The notes under the pieces: generated by a model
What the model was told of the DNA's origin: nothing
Database searches by the model: none
The model's input: the letters and a program-made list of their open reading frames with translations, nothing else
Translations under genes and position numbers: made by a program
DNA from: Pseudodesulfovibrio indicus
Lineage (GTDB): Bacteria > Desulfobacterota > Desulfovibrionia > Desulfovibrionales > Desulfovibrionaceae
Direction: 5' to 3'
NCBI RefSeq assembly: GCF_001563225.1
Contig: NZ_CP014206.1
Location: forward strand, 372,001 to 436,000
Length of the DNA stretch: 64,000 bases
Shown: positions 43,081 to 53,449 of the stretch, in pieces
Position numbering within the stretch: the stretch's first letter is position 1
Layout of the letters: the number at the start of each line of letters is the position of its first letter

Positions 43081-43749
43081 TTGCGCAAGCTCGACGCGAT
43101 CATTTTCGATTTTGACGGGACCCTGGCCGACGTGCCCCTGGATTTCGACTTCATGAAGACCAAGATCGCCGCCCTGGGCGAGGTGTTCATGGACGAGCGC
43201 CCGGTGCCGGACGGGACCCCGGCCCTGGAGTGGCTGGAGCGGCTGGCCGCCGAGGTCATGGAGCGCGACCGCGCCGAGGGCATGGAATTTTTGTCGCGCG
43301 GGCGGCTGGTCATCGCGGCCATGGAGCTGGACGCGGCCCGCGACGGCTGCCTGTTCGAGTTCACCCGGCCCATGCTCGACGAGCTGGCCGGGCTGGGCGT
43401 GGCCGCCGGTGTCATCACCCGGAACATCTCCGCAGCCGTCCGGCGCGTGTTCCCGGATATCGACGAGCACCTCAAGGTGTTCATCCCCCGCGAGGACACC
43501 AATCGGCTCAAGCCGGACCCCGACCATCTGCTCCGAGCCCTTGCGCGCATCGGGGTCTCCCCGGACCGCGCCCTCATGGTCGGCGACCACCCCATGGACG
43601 TGCAGACCGGCAAGAACGCCGGGACCCTGTCCGCCGGGGTGACCACTGGGCGCATCGACGCCGACGGCTTCGCCCCGCTGTCGCCGGACTTCGTGGCCAC
43701 CGACGCCGGCGCACTGGTCTCGGAACTCAGGCGCGCCGGGCTCATCTAG
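43081..43749 (+). CDS. HAD-superfamily phosphatase (phosphoglycolate phosphatase-like)
   Basis: A TTG start at 43081, preceded by GGAGG, opens 222 residues. The HAD motifs are FDFDGTLADVP (nucleophile Asp), VITRN (motif II), KPDPDHLL (motif III Lys) and MVGDHPMDVQTGKNAG (motif IV). It is probably a phosphoglycolate-type or nucleotide phosphatase. It follows nfo by 43 bp; the 2-phosphoglycolate released in DNA repair would be a reasonable substrate, but this is inference. Confidence 0.88.
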   Translation: MRKLDAIIFDFDGTLADVPLDFDFMKTKIAALGEVFMDERPVPDGTPALEWLERLAAEVMERDRAEGMEFLSRGRLVIAAMELDAARDGCLFEFTRPMLDELAGLGVAAGVITRNISAAVRRVFPDIDEHLKVFIPREDTNRLKPDPDHLLRALARIGVSPDRALMVGDHPMDVQTGKNAGTLSAGVTTGRIDADGFAPLSPDFVATDAGALVSELRRAGLI

Positions 43750-43788
43750 CCGTCCGGCCACCGCCGCCCCGCCGCCGGGCGGGACGCC

Positions 43789-44988
<1,200 letters not shown>

Positions 44989-45165
44989 GCTCTTCCTCGC
45001 GGTTGCGGTTGCCGGGTGCGCCGTCCTGCGCAGGAGGGCGGGAGGGAAGGATACATGCCATCGCGCGCGGATTCAACCTGGGGTAGGTGAAACGGGGTGA
45101 TTATAGTGGAAAAAGAGGATTGCATTGGTTACGCTGGCTTTAATTTCCCGTTGGACCAATGAATC

Positions 45166-48100
45166 ATGACAGCAAACAGCACCGAAAAACCGGACAAATG
45201 CGCCGACGCCTCCGAACCGGAGAGGTTGGACATAGACCCAGTCTGCCTGGAGGGCATCTACAATGCCCTGGGGGACGGCGTGGTCAACACCGACCACCGG
45301 GGCTACATCCTGCAGACCAATCCCGCGTTCTGCGCCCTGATCGGGCGGGAGCGGGAAGAGGTCGTCGGCAGGACGGTGCTGGACTTCACCCCCGAGGAAG
45401 ACCGCAGCGAAGAACGCAGCAAGCTCCTGACGATAATCAATTCCGGCGAGAGCGCGAAAGAGTTCGAGAAGCGGCTGGTGAGCGCCGACGGCCGCGTGCT
45501 CTGGGTCAAGGTCAACGTCTGGGCGTACCGGCCCTCCCTGGATGCCCACCTCCGGCTGTGGGGCGTGTTCCGCGACATCACCGGGCAACGCACGGCCGAG
45601 TCCCTGGCCCGCAGCCATCTCGACAAATACCGGTTCCTGGCCGAAAACGCGGCGGACATCATCTGGACCGCGGACATCGACGGCCGCTATACCTACGTCA
45701 GCCCGTCCGTGAAGCGCATCCGGGGGTACACCCCCGAAGAGGTCGTGGGCAGGAACGCCTCGGACATGCTGGAGGCGACATCCCTGGCCGAATTCCGCGA
45801 AGCCTGGGCAAAGGCGCGGGTGCCTGCAAACGGCAAAGCCCCCGACGCCTCGGTGCGCATGGAGATCCGGCTCAAGGTCAAGGGCGGCGGCTTCATCTGG
45901 GCCGAGACCATGGTCAGGGCGCTCGTGGACGACGACGGCAACCAAGTGGGCTACCTGGGCTCCACCCGCGACATCACCGAGCGCAAACGCATCGAGGAGC
46001 GGCTGCGGACCAGCGAGCAATCCCTGCGGGCCACGCTCAACGCCACCAACGACTCCGTGGCCCTGTTCAAACCCGACGGCAAGGTGCTGGCCATGAACGA
46101 GAACATGGCCAAGTTCATCGACCTGCCCAAGGAGCTGACCAAGGGAAGGAACGTCTTCGAGTTCATCCCCGACTCCCTCAAGGAAACCGTGCGCAAGGTC
46201 TTCCGCGAGGCCCTGGAAACCCGTCGGCCGGTGACCGAACAGGTGGTCTGGTCCGGCAAGATTTTGAACGGCGCGATCTATCCGGTGATGGACGGCGACG
46301 AGCCCACCGCCATCGCGGTCTACGGCCGGGACGTGACCGAGGAACGGTTCGCCGAGGAAGCGCGCAAGAAAACCCAGGAGCAGTACCGGCTGATCGTCGA
46401 GACCGCCAACGAGGGCATCCTCGGCCTGGACGCGGACGAGCGCATCACCTACGCCAACAAGATCGTGGCGAATTTCTTCGGCTGTCCGGTGGAGGAGATC
46501 ATCGGACGCGAACTGAACGACTTCATCGACCAGGCCGACCTCGAGGGAGCCCCCGCAGGCAGCCATCGGATCGACAAACGCGAGCGGTACGAACGGCGTT
46601 TCCTGCGCCGGGACGGCGGCGAGGCGTGGGGGCTGATCTCGGCCACCCCGCTCATGGCCGAGGACGGCCGTCTGCTGGGCGCCTTCGCCATGATCGCGGA
46701 CATCACCGAGGTCAAGCAGGCCCACCAGCGGCTGCTGACCATCCTGGACGGCATCAGCGCGGACATCTACGTCACGGATTTCGAGACCAACGAGATCCTG
46801 TTCATGAACGCGCACATGCAAGACCGATACTGCGACTCCAAGGTCGGCATGGCCTGCCACAAGTCGATCCGGGGACTGGACCGCCGGTGCCCCAACTGCC
46901 CCAAGCCCCGGCTGGTAGACGACGACGGCCACCCGGTGGGGACCGTGATCTCCGAGCGCTACTACGAGTCGCACAAGCGCTGGCACCTGAACCACGACCG
47001 GGCCATCTACTGGCTCCAGGGCAAACTCGTGCACATGCACATGGCCGCCGACATCACCGAGCTCAAGGTCCTGACCGCCGAGTTGGAGCAGGCCAAGGTC
47101 AAGGCCGAGGCCGCGAGCCTGGCCAAGAACGAATTCCTGGCCAACATGAGCCACGAGATCCGGACCCCCCTCAACGGGCTGCTCGGCATGCTCCAGTTGC
47201 TCCAGCTCACGGAACTCCTGCCGCTGCAGCGCGATTACCTGGAGACCGCCCTCAACTCCGGGCGCAGCCTGCTCCAGGTGCTCAACGATATCCTCGACCT
47301 CTCCAAGGTGGAGTCGGGCAAGCTGGAGCTGGATGAGATTCCCTTCGAACTGGGCGAGGTCCTGGACAACGTGGTCTCCACCTTCCGCTATCCGGTGGAG
47401 GAACGCGGCATCCGGATGGGCTGGGAGATCGATGAATCCCTGCCCCGCTATTTCACGGCCGACAAGGGACGGCTGCGCCAGATCCTGTTCAACCTCGTGG
47501 GCAACGCCGTCAAGTTCACCGAGTCCGGGTCCATCGAGGTCCGCGCCTACCCGCTGACCTCGCCCTCCGGCTCGGGCAAGCCCCGGCTGCTCTTCGAGGT
47601 GGAGGACACCGGCATCGGCATCCCGGACGACAAGATCGAGTCCATCTTCGACCCCTTCACCCAGGTGGACGGCTCGTCCACCCGCAAGTACCAGGGCACG
47701 GGCCTGGGACTGGGCATCGTCCGCAGGCTGGTCCGGCTCATGGGCGGCTCCATAGCCGTGGACACCAGGGAGGGCGAAGGCACGACCATCTTCTTCACCA
47801 TCGAGGCCCGCCACGCCGAACCGCCCGCGACGATCGCCGACCCGCACGGCCACCAGGCGGGATTCAGGGGGTTGGACATCCTCGTGGCCGAGGACGAGCG
47901 GGTCAACCGCGTGGTCATCCAGCGCATCCTCGAAAAACTCGGCCACCGCGTGGAGTGCGTGGAAAGCGGCGAGGCCGCCATCATGCTGCTCCGCGAAAAG
48001 CGCTTCGACCTGTTCCTGTCCGACATCCAGATGCCGGGGCTGGACGGGGTGGCCACCACCAAGGTCATCCGCGAGGAGCTCAAGCTCGACATCCCGGTCA

Positions 48101-48252
48101 TCGCCCTGACGGCCCACGCCATGAAGGGCGACCGCGACCGGTTCCTGGAAGCGGGCATGAGCGGCTACGTGGCCAAACCCTTCGAAATGGGCCAGCTCAA
48201 GGAAGAGATCGAGCGGGTGGGGAAAGCCGCCGGACGCACCGACGAACCCTAG
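45166..48252 (+). CDS. multi-PAS hybrid sensor histidine kinase/response regulator
   Basis: The 1028-residue cytoplasmic protein has about five PAS domains (roughly residues 25-145, 150-280, 285-400, 405-515 and 520-635), then HisKA with His663 ([12 protein letters not shown]), HATPase ([31 protein letters not shown]) and a receiver with Asp953 ([11 protein letters not shown]). The last PAS has a Cys motif, [16 protein letters not shown], like that of the kinase at 7983-9221. No HPt domain is fused, so a separate phosphotransfer protein is needed. Its stop overlaps the selD stop on the other strand (CTAG). Confidence 0.93.
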   Translation: MTANSTEKPDKCADASEPERLDIDPVCLEGIYNALGDGVVNTDHRGYILQTNPAFCALIGREREEVVGRTVLDFTPEEDRSEERSKLLTIINSGESAKEFEKRLVSADGRVLWVKVNVWAYRPSLDAHLRLWGVFRDITGQRTAESLARSHLDKYRFLAENAADIIWTADIDGRYTYVSPSVKRIRGYTPEEVVGRNASDMLEATSLAEFREAWAKARVPANGKAPDASVRMEIRLKVKGGGFIWAETMVRALVDDDGNQVGYLGSTRDITERKRIEERLRTSEQSLRATLNATNDSVALFKPDGKVLAMNENMAKFIDLPKELTKGRNVFEFIPDSLKETVRKVFREALETRRPVTEQVVWSGKILNGAIYPVMDGDEPTAIAVYGRDVTEERFAEEARKKTQEQYRLIVETANEGILGLDADERITYANKIVANFFGCPVEEIIGRELNDFIDQADLEGAPAGSHRIDKRERYERRFLRRDGGEAWGLISATPLMAEDGRLLGAFAMIADITEVKQAHQRLLTILDGISADIYVTDFETNEILFMNAHMQDRYCDSKVGMACHKSIRGLDRRCPNCPKPRLVDDDGHPVGTVISERYYESHKRWHLNHDRAIYWLQGKLVHMHMAADITELKVLTAELEQAKVKAEAASLAKNEFLANMSHEIRTPLNGLLGMLQLLQLTELLPLQRDYLETALNSGRSLLQVLNDILDLSKVESGKLELDEIPFELGEVLDNVVSTFRYPVEERGIRMGWEIDESLPRYFTADKGRLRQILFNLVGNAVKFTESGSIEVRAYPLTSPSGSGKPRLLFEVEDTGIGIPDDKIESIFDPFTQVDGSSTRKYQGTGLGLGIVRRLVRLMGGSIAVDTREGEGTTIFFTIEARHAEPPATIADPHGHQAGFRGLDILVAEDERVNRVVIQRILEKLGHRVECVESGEAAIMLLREKRFDLFLSDIQMPGLDGVATTKVIREELKLDIPVIALTAHAMKGDRDRFLEAGMSGYVAKPFEMGQLKEEIERVGKAAGRTDEP

Positions 48253-49298
48253 ACGATGATCAGCGGCGGGGTCCCGGCCTCGCCGGGCAACGCCCTGCCG
48301 ACCACGGCACCGGTCGCGCCCCCTTCCCCGAGCAGGGCCAGGGCGCGCTCCAGGTCTTTCTCCGGCACGGCCAGCAACAGGCCGCCCGAGGTCTGGGCAT
48401 CGAACATCATGTCCCGGAGAATGGGGTCCAGCCCCTCGGCCACGCTGACCTTGGGCAGGTAGTGGTTGCGGTTGCAGATGGACCCGGCGGGCATCATGCC
48501 CATGGCCGCCATGTCGAATGCGCCGGGCAGCAGCGGCACGTCCGCCGCGTGCAACTCGAGCCGCACCCGGCTCGCCTCGGCCAGCTCGATCATGTGGCCG
48601 CCCAGGCCGAACCCGGTGATGTCCGTGGCTCCGGTCAGCCCGAGTTCGCGGATCACCGCGCCGCCCGCCTTGTTCAACTGCCCGCAGGTCTCGAACAACA
48701 ACTCCTCCATGGCCTCGCAGCCGGGCATCTCGCCCTTGACCGCCGTGGCCAGCACGCCGGTGCCGATCCCCTTGGTCAGGACCAGCACGTCGCCGACCCG
48801 CACGCCCCGGTTGGAGGCGAACCGGTCGGGGTCCACCACGCCGGACACGGCCAGCCCGTACTTGATCTCGTCGTCCTCCACGCTGTGGCCCCCGCTCGGC
48901 ACCGCGCCCGCCTCGTTCATGGCGTCGTTGCCGCCGCGCAGGATCTCGGCCAGCACGGACATGGGCAGTTTCTTGGCCGGGAAGCAGACGATGTTCATGG
49001 CCGCCCAGGGTTCGCCGCCCATGGCGTAGACGTCGGACAGGGAGTTGGCCGCCGCGATGCGGCCGAAACGGTAGGGATCGTTGACCACCGGGGTGAAGAA
49101 GTCCACGGTCTGGACCAGGGCCTTGCCCGCGGGAAAGGACAATATGGCGGCGTCCTCGTTGTCGCCGGGGCCACCGGCGAGGACGCGGTTGTCAGGGAGG
49201 GTCGAAAGGCCCGAAAGTGCGGTCTCCAGGTCCCCTGGAGCGATTTTGGCCGCTCAGCCGGCGGCTTTGACCATCTGGACGAGTTTGAGTTTTTCCAT
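48249..49298 (-). CDS. selD: selenide, water dikinase; selenoprotein with in-frame UGA (Sec15)
   Basis: SelD makes selenophosphate from selenide and ATP. A plain ORF call would start at 49142 and lose 52 residues. Extending to the ATG at 49298 (after GGAGCC) gives 349 residues if TGA at 49256-49254 is read as selenocysteine: MEKLKLVQMVKAAG-U-AAKIAPGDLE. This is exactly the catalytic GUAAK/GCGAK site of SelD, with Lys18. GGPGDNEDAA and DFFTPVVNDPYRFGRIAAANSLSDVY follow as expected. A hairpin of the bacterial SECIS kind begins 13 nt after the UGA. The gene requires SelB and tRNA-Sec, encoded elsewhere. Confidence 0.95.
49224..49240 (-). promoter_or_regulatory. SECIS-like hairpin in selD mRNA
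   Basis: On the coding strand CTCCAGG (49240-49234) and CCTGGAG (49230-49224) form a perfect 7-bp stem with loop GGA, 13 nt after the UGA. Bacterial SECIS elements lie at this distance and have a G in the apical loop, where SelB binds. Confidence 0.8.
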
Positions 49299-49344
49299 TT
49301 GGGCTCCTTGAGGGTGGGTTTATCAGAGTGAGGGGGGAAGGGGA

Positions 49345-49380
49345 AGAGGAAGGGGACGGTGGGTGTCGTCCCCTTCCTCT
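49345..49380 (+). terminator. strong hairpin upstream of selD, plus orientation
   Basis: AGAGGAAGGGGACG (49345-49358) pairs perfectly with 49367-49380 over 14 bp with an 8-base loop, followed by TTTGG. It lies just upstream of selD but points away from it. The sequences around it are strongly purine-biased (G/A) on the plus strand. Confidence 0.55.
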
Positions 49381-49485
49381 TTTGGTTGCGGGGGAAGATG
49401 AGGATGAGAGGGGGAGAGGGGGAGAGAGGAGAAGAAAGAGCCGTCGCTGGCGCTCCTCCATGTTTTTTTGGAGCCCTCCCGGCGG

Positions 49486-49518
49486 GGTTCTTTCTTTTCC
49501 GGGCGAAAAGAAAGAACC
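49486..49518. repeat. 14-bp perfect palindrome in non-coding tract
   Basis: GGTTCTTTCTTTTC (49486-49499) pairs with 49505-49518 around CGGGC. Next to it are CTCCA/TGGAG around a T-run (49456-49473) and a run of 11 G (49530-49540). No gene is associated; it is part of the 2.7-kb gap between selD and the next gene at 52034. Confidence 0.7.
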
Positions 49519-49793
49519 AAAGAAACGCCGGGGGGGGGGGACATCCCCGCCCGGAGTTTGGCCGCTGAGAATCCGATCCGCTCGGGGCGGCTCCATCTGA
49601 TCAAAAGTAAAGTGCGAGTCTCCACGGGAACGCCCCTTTTATGGAATACCGAGGTGTCACGAAAGCGGAGCCGCCGCCCCTTCGCGGTCGGCTTCTAGGC
49701 GTCCAGAACAGGGCTCGCTCCCTGCCGCTTGACGGTACGAAGGGCGAAGGAAGAGGGGCCTTCGGACGGGACTTCGGGGTAGGAGAGCCACTG

Positions 49794-49945
49794 TTTGAGG
49801 CTGCGCCTCAAAGGTGTTCCATGGGAGGGCCGTTGGGCGGAGCGGCGGGGTATGAAAGCCGCTGTTGGGGCAGCGCCCCAAGGCGCTCCGGGGGTGCTAA
49901 GGGTCGAGGTTTAGAGGTGACGGCTGTTTGAGGCTGCGCCTCAAA
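49794..49945. repeat. three look-alike GC hairpins
   Basis: TTTGAGGC-TGC-GCCTCAAA occurs at 49794-49812 and again at 49927-49945. Between them TTGGGGC-AGC-GCCCCAA (49865-49881) has the same shape with a different stem. Each is preceded by CTG and sits about 65 bp from the next. Stem changed but pairing kept suggests selection for structure. Confidence 0.7.
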
Positions 49946-50177
49946 AGCGCGAGAGAGGGTGGTTTGGAATTGAATCGGCCAGGGCGTGTTCCACCTCTTT
50001 CGCCGTCCCTCTCGTGCGCGGAGATCATTGCCGCGCTCCTCCCTCTTCCTCCCACAACCCCAAAAAGCTTCCGCACTCAATCCCGCCAAACCCTCAGCCT
50101 CCCCGCAACCCGCCTCTTCCACACGCCCTCCCACGCTCGGACAATCCCGGCCCGGAGAGCGGTCATTCGGAAACCGG

Positions 50178-50360
50178 GGCCTAGAGCCTGTTTCAAGCGC
50201 CGAAGCGGAGCCCGACTGAGTCTGCCTCGGCAGACATGCCGTCTGGGCAGCGAAAGGCGCTTACAGGCTCTTGGCCACTGTTTCCGCGCAGCCGCACCGC
50301 AGCGCACTTTTTGCTTACTTTTTGGGGCGCAAGCCAAAAAGTAAGGCGCTGTAAAAGCGC
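50178..50360. repeat. structured repeat core, copy 1
   Basis: GGCCTAGAGCCTGT (50178-50191) pairs with ACAGGCTCTTGGCC (ends 50276). Inside, AAGCGCC (50195-50201) pairs with GGCGCTT (50256-50262), enclosing a TCTGC/GCAGA hairpin. Then CTTACTTTTTGG (50314-50325) pairs with 50334-50345 and GCGCT with AGCGC (50346-50360). Confidence 0.88.
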
Positions 50361-50490
50361 AAAACGGTCTCTCGCACCAAAAAAAACTTCAGACGCGGAC
50401 GCGCGGACGCCTTTACCGCGCTCCTCCCTCTTCCGCCATCCCTCCACACTCGGACAATCCCGGCCCGGAGAGCGGTCATTCGGAAACCGG

Positions 50491-50675
50491 GGCCTAGAGC
50501 CTGTTTCAAGCGCCGAAGCACAGCCCGACTGAGTCTGCCCCGGCAGACATGCCGTCAGGGCAGCGAAAGGCGCTTACAGGCTCTTGGCCACTGTTTCCGC
50601 GCAGCCGCACCGCAAGCGCACTTTTTGCTTACTTTTTGGGGCGCAAGCCAAAAAAGTAAGGCGCTGTAAGAGCGC
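50491..50675. repeat. structured repeat core, copy 2
   Basis: Same architecture as copy 1. The TCTGC/GCAGA hairpin loop is CCCG instead of CTCG. One extra A near CGCAAGCGC and one in the CCAAAAAAGTAAG arm shift the reading frame without breaking the stems. Confidence 0.88.
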
Positions 50676-50876
50676 AAAACGACTCATCGCGACAGGGGTA
50701 CATAAGACGCGGACGCGCGGACAAACCTCCCGCGCTCCTCCCTCTTCCTCCCACAATCCCAAAAGGCTTCCGTACACACTTCCGCCAAGTCCCCAACCTC
50801 CCCGCAACCCGCCTCTTCCACACGCCCTTCCACGCTCGGACGGTCCTCGTCCGAAGAGCGGTCATTCGGAAACCGT

Positions 50877-51060
50877 GGCCTAGAGCCTGTCTCAAGCGCC
50901 GAAGCGCAGCCCGACTGAGTCTGCCTCGGCAGACATGCCGTCAGGGCAGCGAGAGGCGCTTACAGGCTCTTGGCCCCGGTTTCCGCGCCGCTGCACCGCG
51001 AGCGCACTTTTTGCTTACTTTTTGGGGCGCCAGCCAAAAAGTAAGGCGCTGTAAAAGCGC
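50877..51060. repeat. structured repeat core, copy 3
   Basis: All stems are kept. Differences include CTC for TTC after the outer stem and a GGGGCGCCAGCC loop in the long hairpin. The flanking GGAC/GTCC pair upstream (near 50838-50853) is better matched here than in copies 1 and 2. Confidence 0.88.
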
Positions 51061-51261
51061 AAAACGACTCCTCGCGACAGAGGTACATCAGACGCGAACG
51101 CGCGGCCCAAACCCACCGCGCTCCTCCCTCTTCCTCTCATCCATAAAAAGAAATCCGTACACTCTCCCGCCAAATCCACAACCTCCCCGCAACCCGCCTC
51201 TTCCTCCATCCCACCCACGCTCGGACAATCCCGGCCCGGAGAGCGGTCATTCGGAAACCGA

Positions 51262-51444
51262 GGCCTAGAGCCTGTTTCAAGCGCCGAAGCACAGCCCGAC
51301 TGAGTCTGCCCCGGCAGACATGCCGTCAGGGCAGCGAAAGGCGCTTACAGGCTCTTGGCCACTGTTTCCGCGCCGCCGCACCGCAGCGCACTTTTTGCTT
51401 ACTTTTTGGGGCGCAAGCCAAAAAGTAAGGCGCTGTAAGAGCGC
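51262..51444. repeat. structured repeat core, copy 4
   Basis: Outer, inner and long stems are all perfect. The small hairpin reads GCGCT-GTAAG-AGCGC. Confidence 0.88.
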
Positions 51445-51639
51445 AAAACGGTCTCCCGCAACAGGGGTACATCAGACGCGGACGCGCGGCCCAAACCCAC
51501 CGCGCTCCTTCCCTCTTCCTCTTATCCATAAAAAGAAATCCGCACTCACTCCCACCAAACCCACCACGCTCCTCCCTCTTGTGCCTTACCACCCACGCTC
51601 GGACAATCCCGGTCCGAAGAGCGGTCATTCGGAAACCGG

Positions 51640-51822
51640 GGCCTAGAGCCTGTTTCAAGCGCCGAAGCGGAGTCCGACTGAGTCTGCCTCGGCAGACATG
51701 CCGTCAGGGCAGCGGGAGGCGCTTACAGGCTCTTGGCCACTGTTTCCGCGCAGCCGCACCGCAGCGCACTTTTTGCTTACTTTTTGGGGCGCCAGCCAAA
51801 AAGTAAGGCGCTGTAAGAGCGC
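51640..51822. repeat. structured repeat core, copy 5
   Basis: The last copy, nearest the downstream gene at 52034, retains all stems, with a GGGGCGCCAGCC loop as in copy 3. A short partial duplication of the pyrimidine-rich lead precedes it (51501-51575). Confidence 0.88.
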
Positions 51823-52033
51823 AAAACGGTCTCCCGCAACAGATAAAACCCCAGACGCGGACGCGCGGACAACACCCCCGCGCTCCTCCCTCTTCCTCTC
51901 ATCAAAGCAAAGGCAAACCACCCCTGCCGCCGGCAGGGGCCAACTTTGCCTTTCCTCCCTTCTAGTGCTAGGAGAACTCACGCCCGGCGGTGCCGGGCGG
52001 CAAAAAACGGGGCTCCCCGCCCGGAGAATCATA

Positions 52034-52840
52034 ATGCAACAAGACGAAACCAAGGAATTCCTCGACTCCCTTCCGGAACTGGAAGAGGGCAAGACATACT
52101 GTTTCAAATGCTACCCCGGCATCAAGTGCTTCAACGCCTGCTGCTCGGACCTGGACATGGTCCTGACCCCCTACGACGTGCTGCGCATGCGCGCGGCGCT
52201 GGACATGAACTCCATTGATTTCCTGCGCGTCCACGCCACCGGCATGCACGCCCCGGACACCAACTTCCCGGTGTTCAAGTTCAAGATGCTCGACAACGCT
52301 GCCCGGACCTGCGCCTTCGTCACCGAGGAAGGCTGCCGCATCTACGCGGACCGGCCCGGCGCGTGCCGCATGTATCCCCTGGGCCGCGCCACCCGGCCCG
52401 ACGGCAAGGGCGGGGTGCGGGAACAATTCTTCATCGTCCGCGAGGACCACTGCATGGGGTTCCTTGAAAAAGACGAATGGACCGGCGAATCCTGGAAGCA
52501 GGACCAGGGGTTCAAGGACTACACCGCGTTCAACGACCGGTACATGAACATCCTGTCGCGCACCCGGCAGCTCGGCCGCCCCATCTCCGACAAGCTCGCT
52601 CAGATGGCCATTCTCGCCTTTTACCAAATCGACCGGTTCCAGGAGTTCATCCAGACCATGCAGCTCTTCGAGCGCGTGGACGTGGACGAGAAACGCCAGA
52701 AGGCGATCCTCGAAAACGAAAACGTGGCCCTGTCCTTCGCCATGGACTGGTTCGAGCTGGTGCTCTTCCAGGACACCTCCAAGCTCAAGCCCAAGAACGT
52801 CCCCCTGCGCCGCAAGGGAACCCGCCCGGGAGAAGAATGA
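52034..52840 (+). CDS. YkgJ-type cysteine-cluster protein
   Basis: The start at 52034 follows GGAGAAT and gives 268 residues. The Cys pattern CFKCYPGIKCFNACCSDLDMV and later CAFVTEEGCRIYADRPGACRMYPLG is that of the YkgJ/CxxCxxCC family, thought to bind a zinc or iron-sulfur centre. C-terminal region is helical. Function in the family is unknown. It overlaps the heptose adenylyltransferase gene by 4 bp, suggesting a shared operon. The structured repeat array ends about 130 bp upstream. Confidence 0.85.
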   Translation: MQQDETKEFLDSLPELEEGKTYCFKCYPGIKCFNACCSDLDMVLTPYDVLRMRAALDMNSIDFLRVHATGMHAPDTNFPVFKFKMLDNAARTCAFVTEEGCRIYADRPGACRMYPLGRATRPDGKGGVREQFFIVREDHCMGFLEKDEWTGESWKQDQGFKDYTAFNDRYMNILSRTRQLGRPISDKLAQMAILAFYQIDRFQEFIQTMQLFERVDVDEKRQKAILENENVALSFAMDWFELVLFQDTSKLKPKNVPLRRKGTRPGEE

Positions 52841-53322
52841 TGGCCCTGCCCGACAATCCCAAGCTGATGTCCATCCGCACCTTCCTCAAGCGGAAGGGAC
52901 AGTTCGCGCCCGGCCACAAGCTGGTCTTCACCAACGGCTGCTTCGACGTCCTGCACCCCGGCCACGTGGATCTGCTGACCCGCGCCCGGGCGCTCGGCGA
53001 CTCGCTGATCCTCGGCCTGAACTCCGACGAGTCCGTGAAGATGCTCGGCAAAGGCGACGACCGGCCCCTGAACAGCGCCGAGGAGCGCGCCTTTGTCCTG
53101 GCCGGGCTCACCTGCGTGGACCACATCGTCATCTTCCACGAATCCACCCCGCTGGAGCTGATCAAGGCCTGCCGCCCGCAGGTCCTGGTCAAGGGCGGAG
53201 ACTGGCCCGTGGACCAGATCGTGGGCGCGGACGTGGTCGCAAAGTCCGGCGGCGAGGTCCGGAGCCTCCCCCTGCTCGAGGGCTACTCCACCACCGCCTT
53301 CCTCGAAAAGGTCCGGGGCTAG
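52837..53322 (+). CDS. heptose-1-phosphate adenylyltransferase (HldE C-domain/RfaE2)
   Basis: The 161-residue protein is a stand-alone nucleotidyltransferase of the HldE C-terminal type: VFTNGCFDVLHPGHVDLLTRAR with the HxGH motif, GLNSDESVKMLGKGDDRPLN, and VKGGDWPVDQIVGAD. It makes ADP-heptose for the LPS inner core. The kinase half (HldE N-domain) is not adjacent. Two start codons are in tandem at 52837 and 52840. It goes with lpxB and the glycosyltransferase genes in indicating LPS synthesis. Confidence 0.92.
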   Translation: MMALPDNPKLMSIRTFLKRKGQFAPGHKLVFTNGCFDVLHPGHVDLLTRARALGDSLILGLNSDESVKMLGKGDDRPLNSAEERAFVLAGLTCVDHIVIFHESTPLELIKACRPQVLVKGGDWPVDQIVGADVVAKSGGEVRSLPLLEGYSTTAFLEKVRG

Positions 53323-53374
53323 CCCCTTCCGGCGGGTACCGCCCGTCCCCGCGCCCCTTTCGCCCCTCTTTCCC

Positions 53375-53399
53375 GGCCCCCCTATTTACAGGAGGGGCC
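53375..53399 (+). terminator. hairpin between the adenylyltransferase and methyltransferase genes
   Basis: GGCCCCCCT (53375-53383) pairs with AGGAGGGGCC (53390-53399) with one bulged A and a 6-base loop. No T-run follows. Confidence 0.45.
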
Positions 53400-53449
53400 A
53401 GGATGGTCATACTTTCAGGAAAGGGACTTTGACCAAAAGGAAGCGCGCG

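Larger units (their letters stand above)
50032..51900. repeat. tandem array of five structured repeats (period about 313-386 bp)
   Basis: A composite unit is repeated five times. Each has a pyrimidine-rich lead (CGCGCTCCTCCCTCTTCC), a CTCGGACAATCCCGG segment, a GAGCGGTCATTCGGAAACC segment, a roughly 184-bp structured core, and a tail with GACGCGGACGCGCGG. Core starts are 50178, 50491, 50877, 51262 and 51640. Units differ by point changes and small indels, so reading frames across them are not conserved. No transposase, direct target repeats or CRISPR-like short spacing was seen. With flanks this fills most of the 2.7 kb without genes. Confidence 0.9.

Noticed and set aside
45110-45165. Sigma-54 promoter before the hybrid kinase (TGGAAAAAGAGGATTGCAT)
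   Set aside because: The distance between the GG and GC elements is 12, not 10, bases.
48249-49142. SelD as a 297-residue protein starting at 49142
   Set aside because: This start lies after the catalytic residue and ATP-loop; the true start at 49298 is joined by a recoded UGA.
50236-51646. Repeated 98-110 codon open frames inside the structured array, with products such as GSWPLFPRSRTAAHFLLTFW
   Set aside because: The frames differ between copies because of single-base insertions, have no ribosome-binding sites and simply translate the hairpins; structure is conserved, the frame is not.
50032-51900. Tandem array as a CRISPR locus
   Set aside because: Units are over 300 bp and the cores about 184 bp, with no short repeat-spacer alternation and no cas genes.
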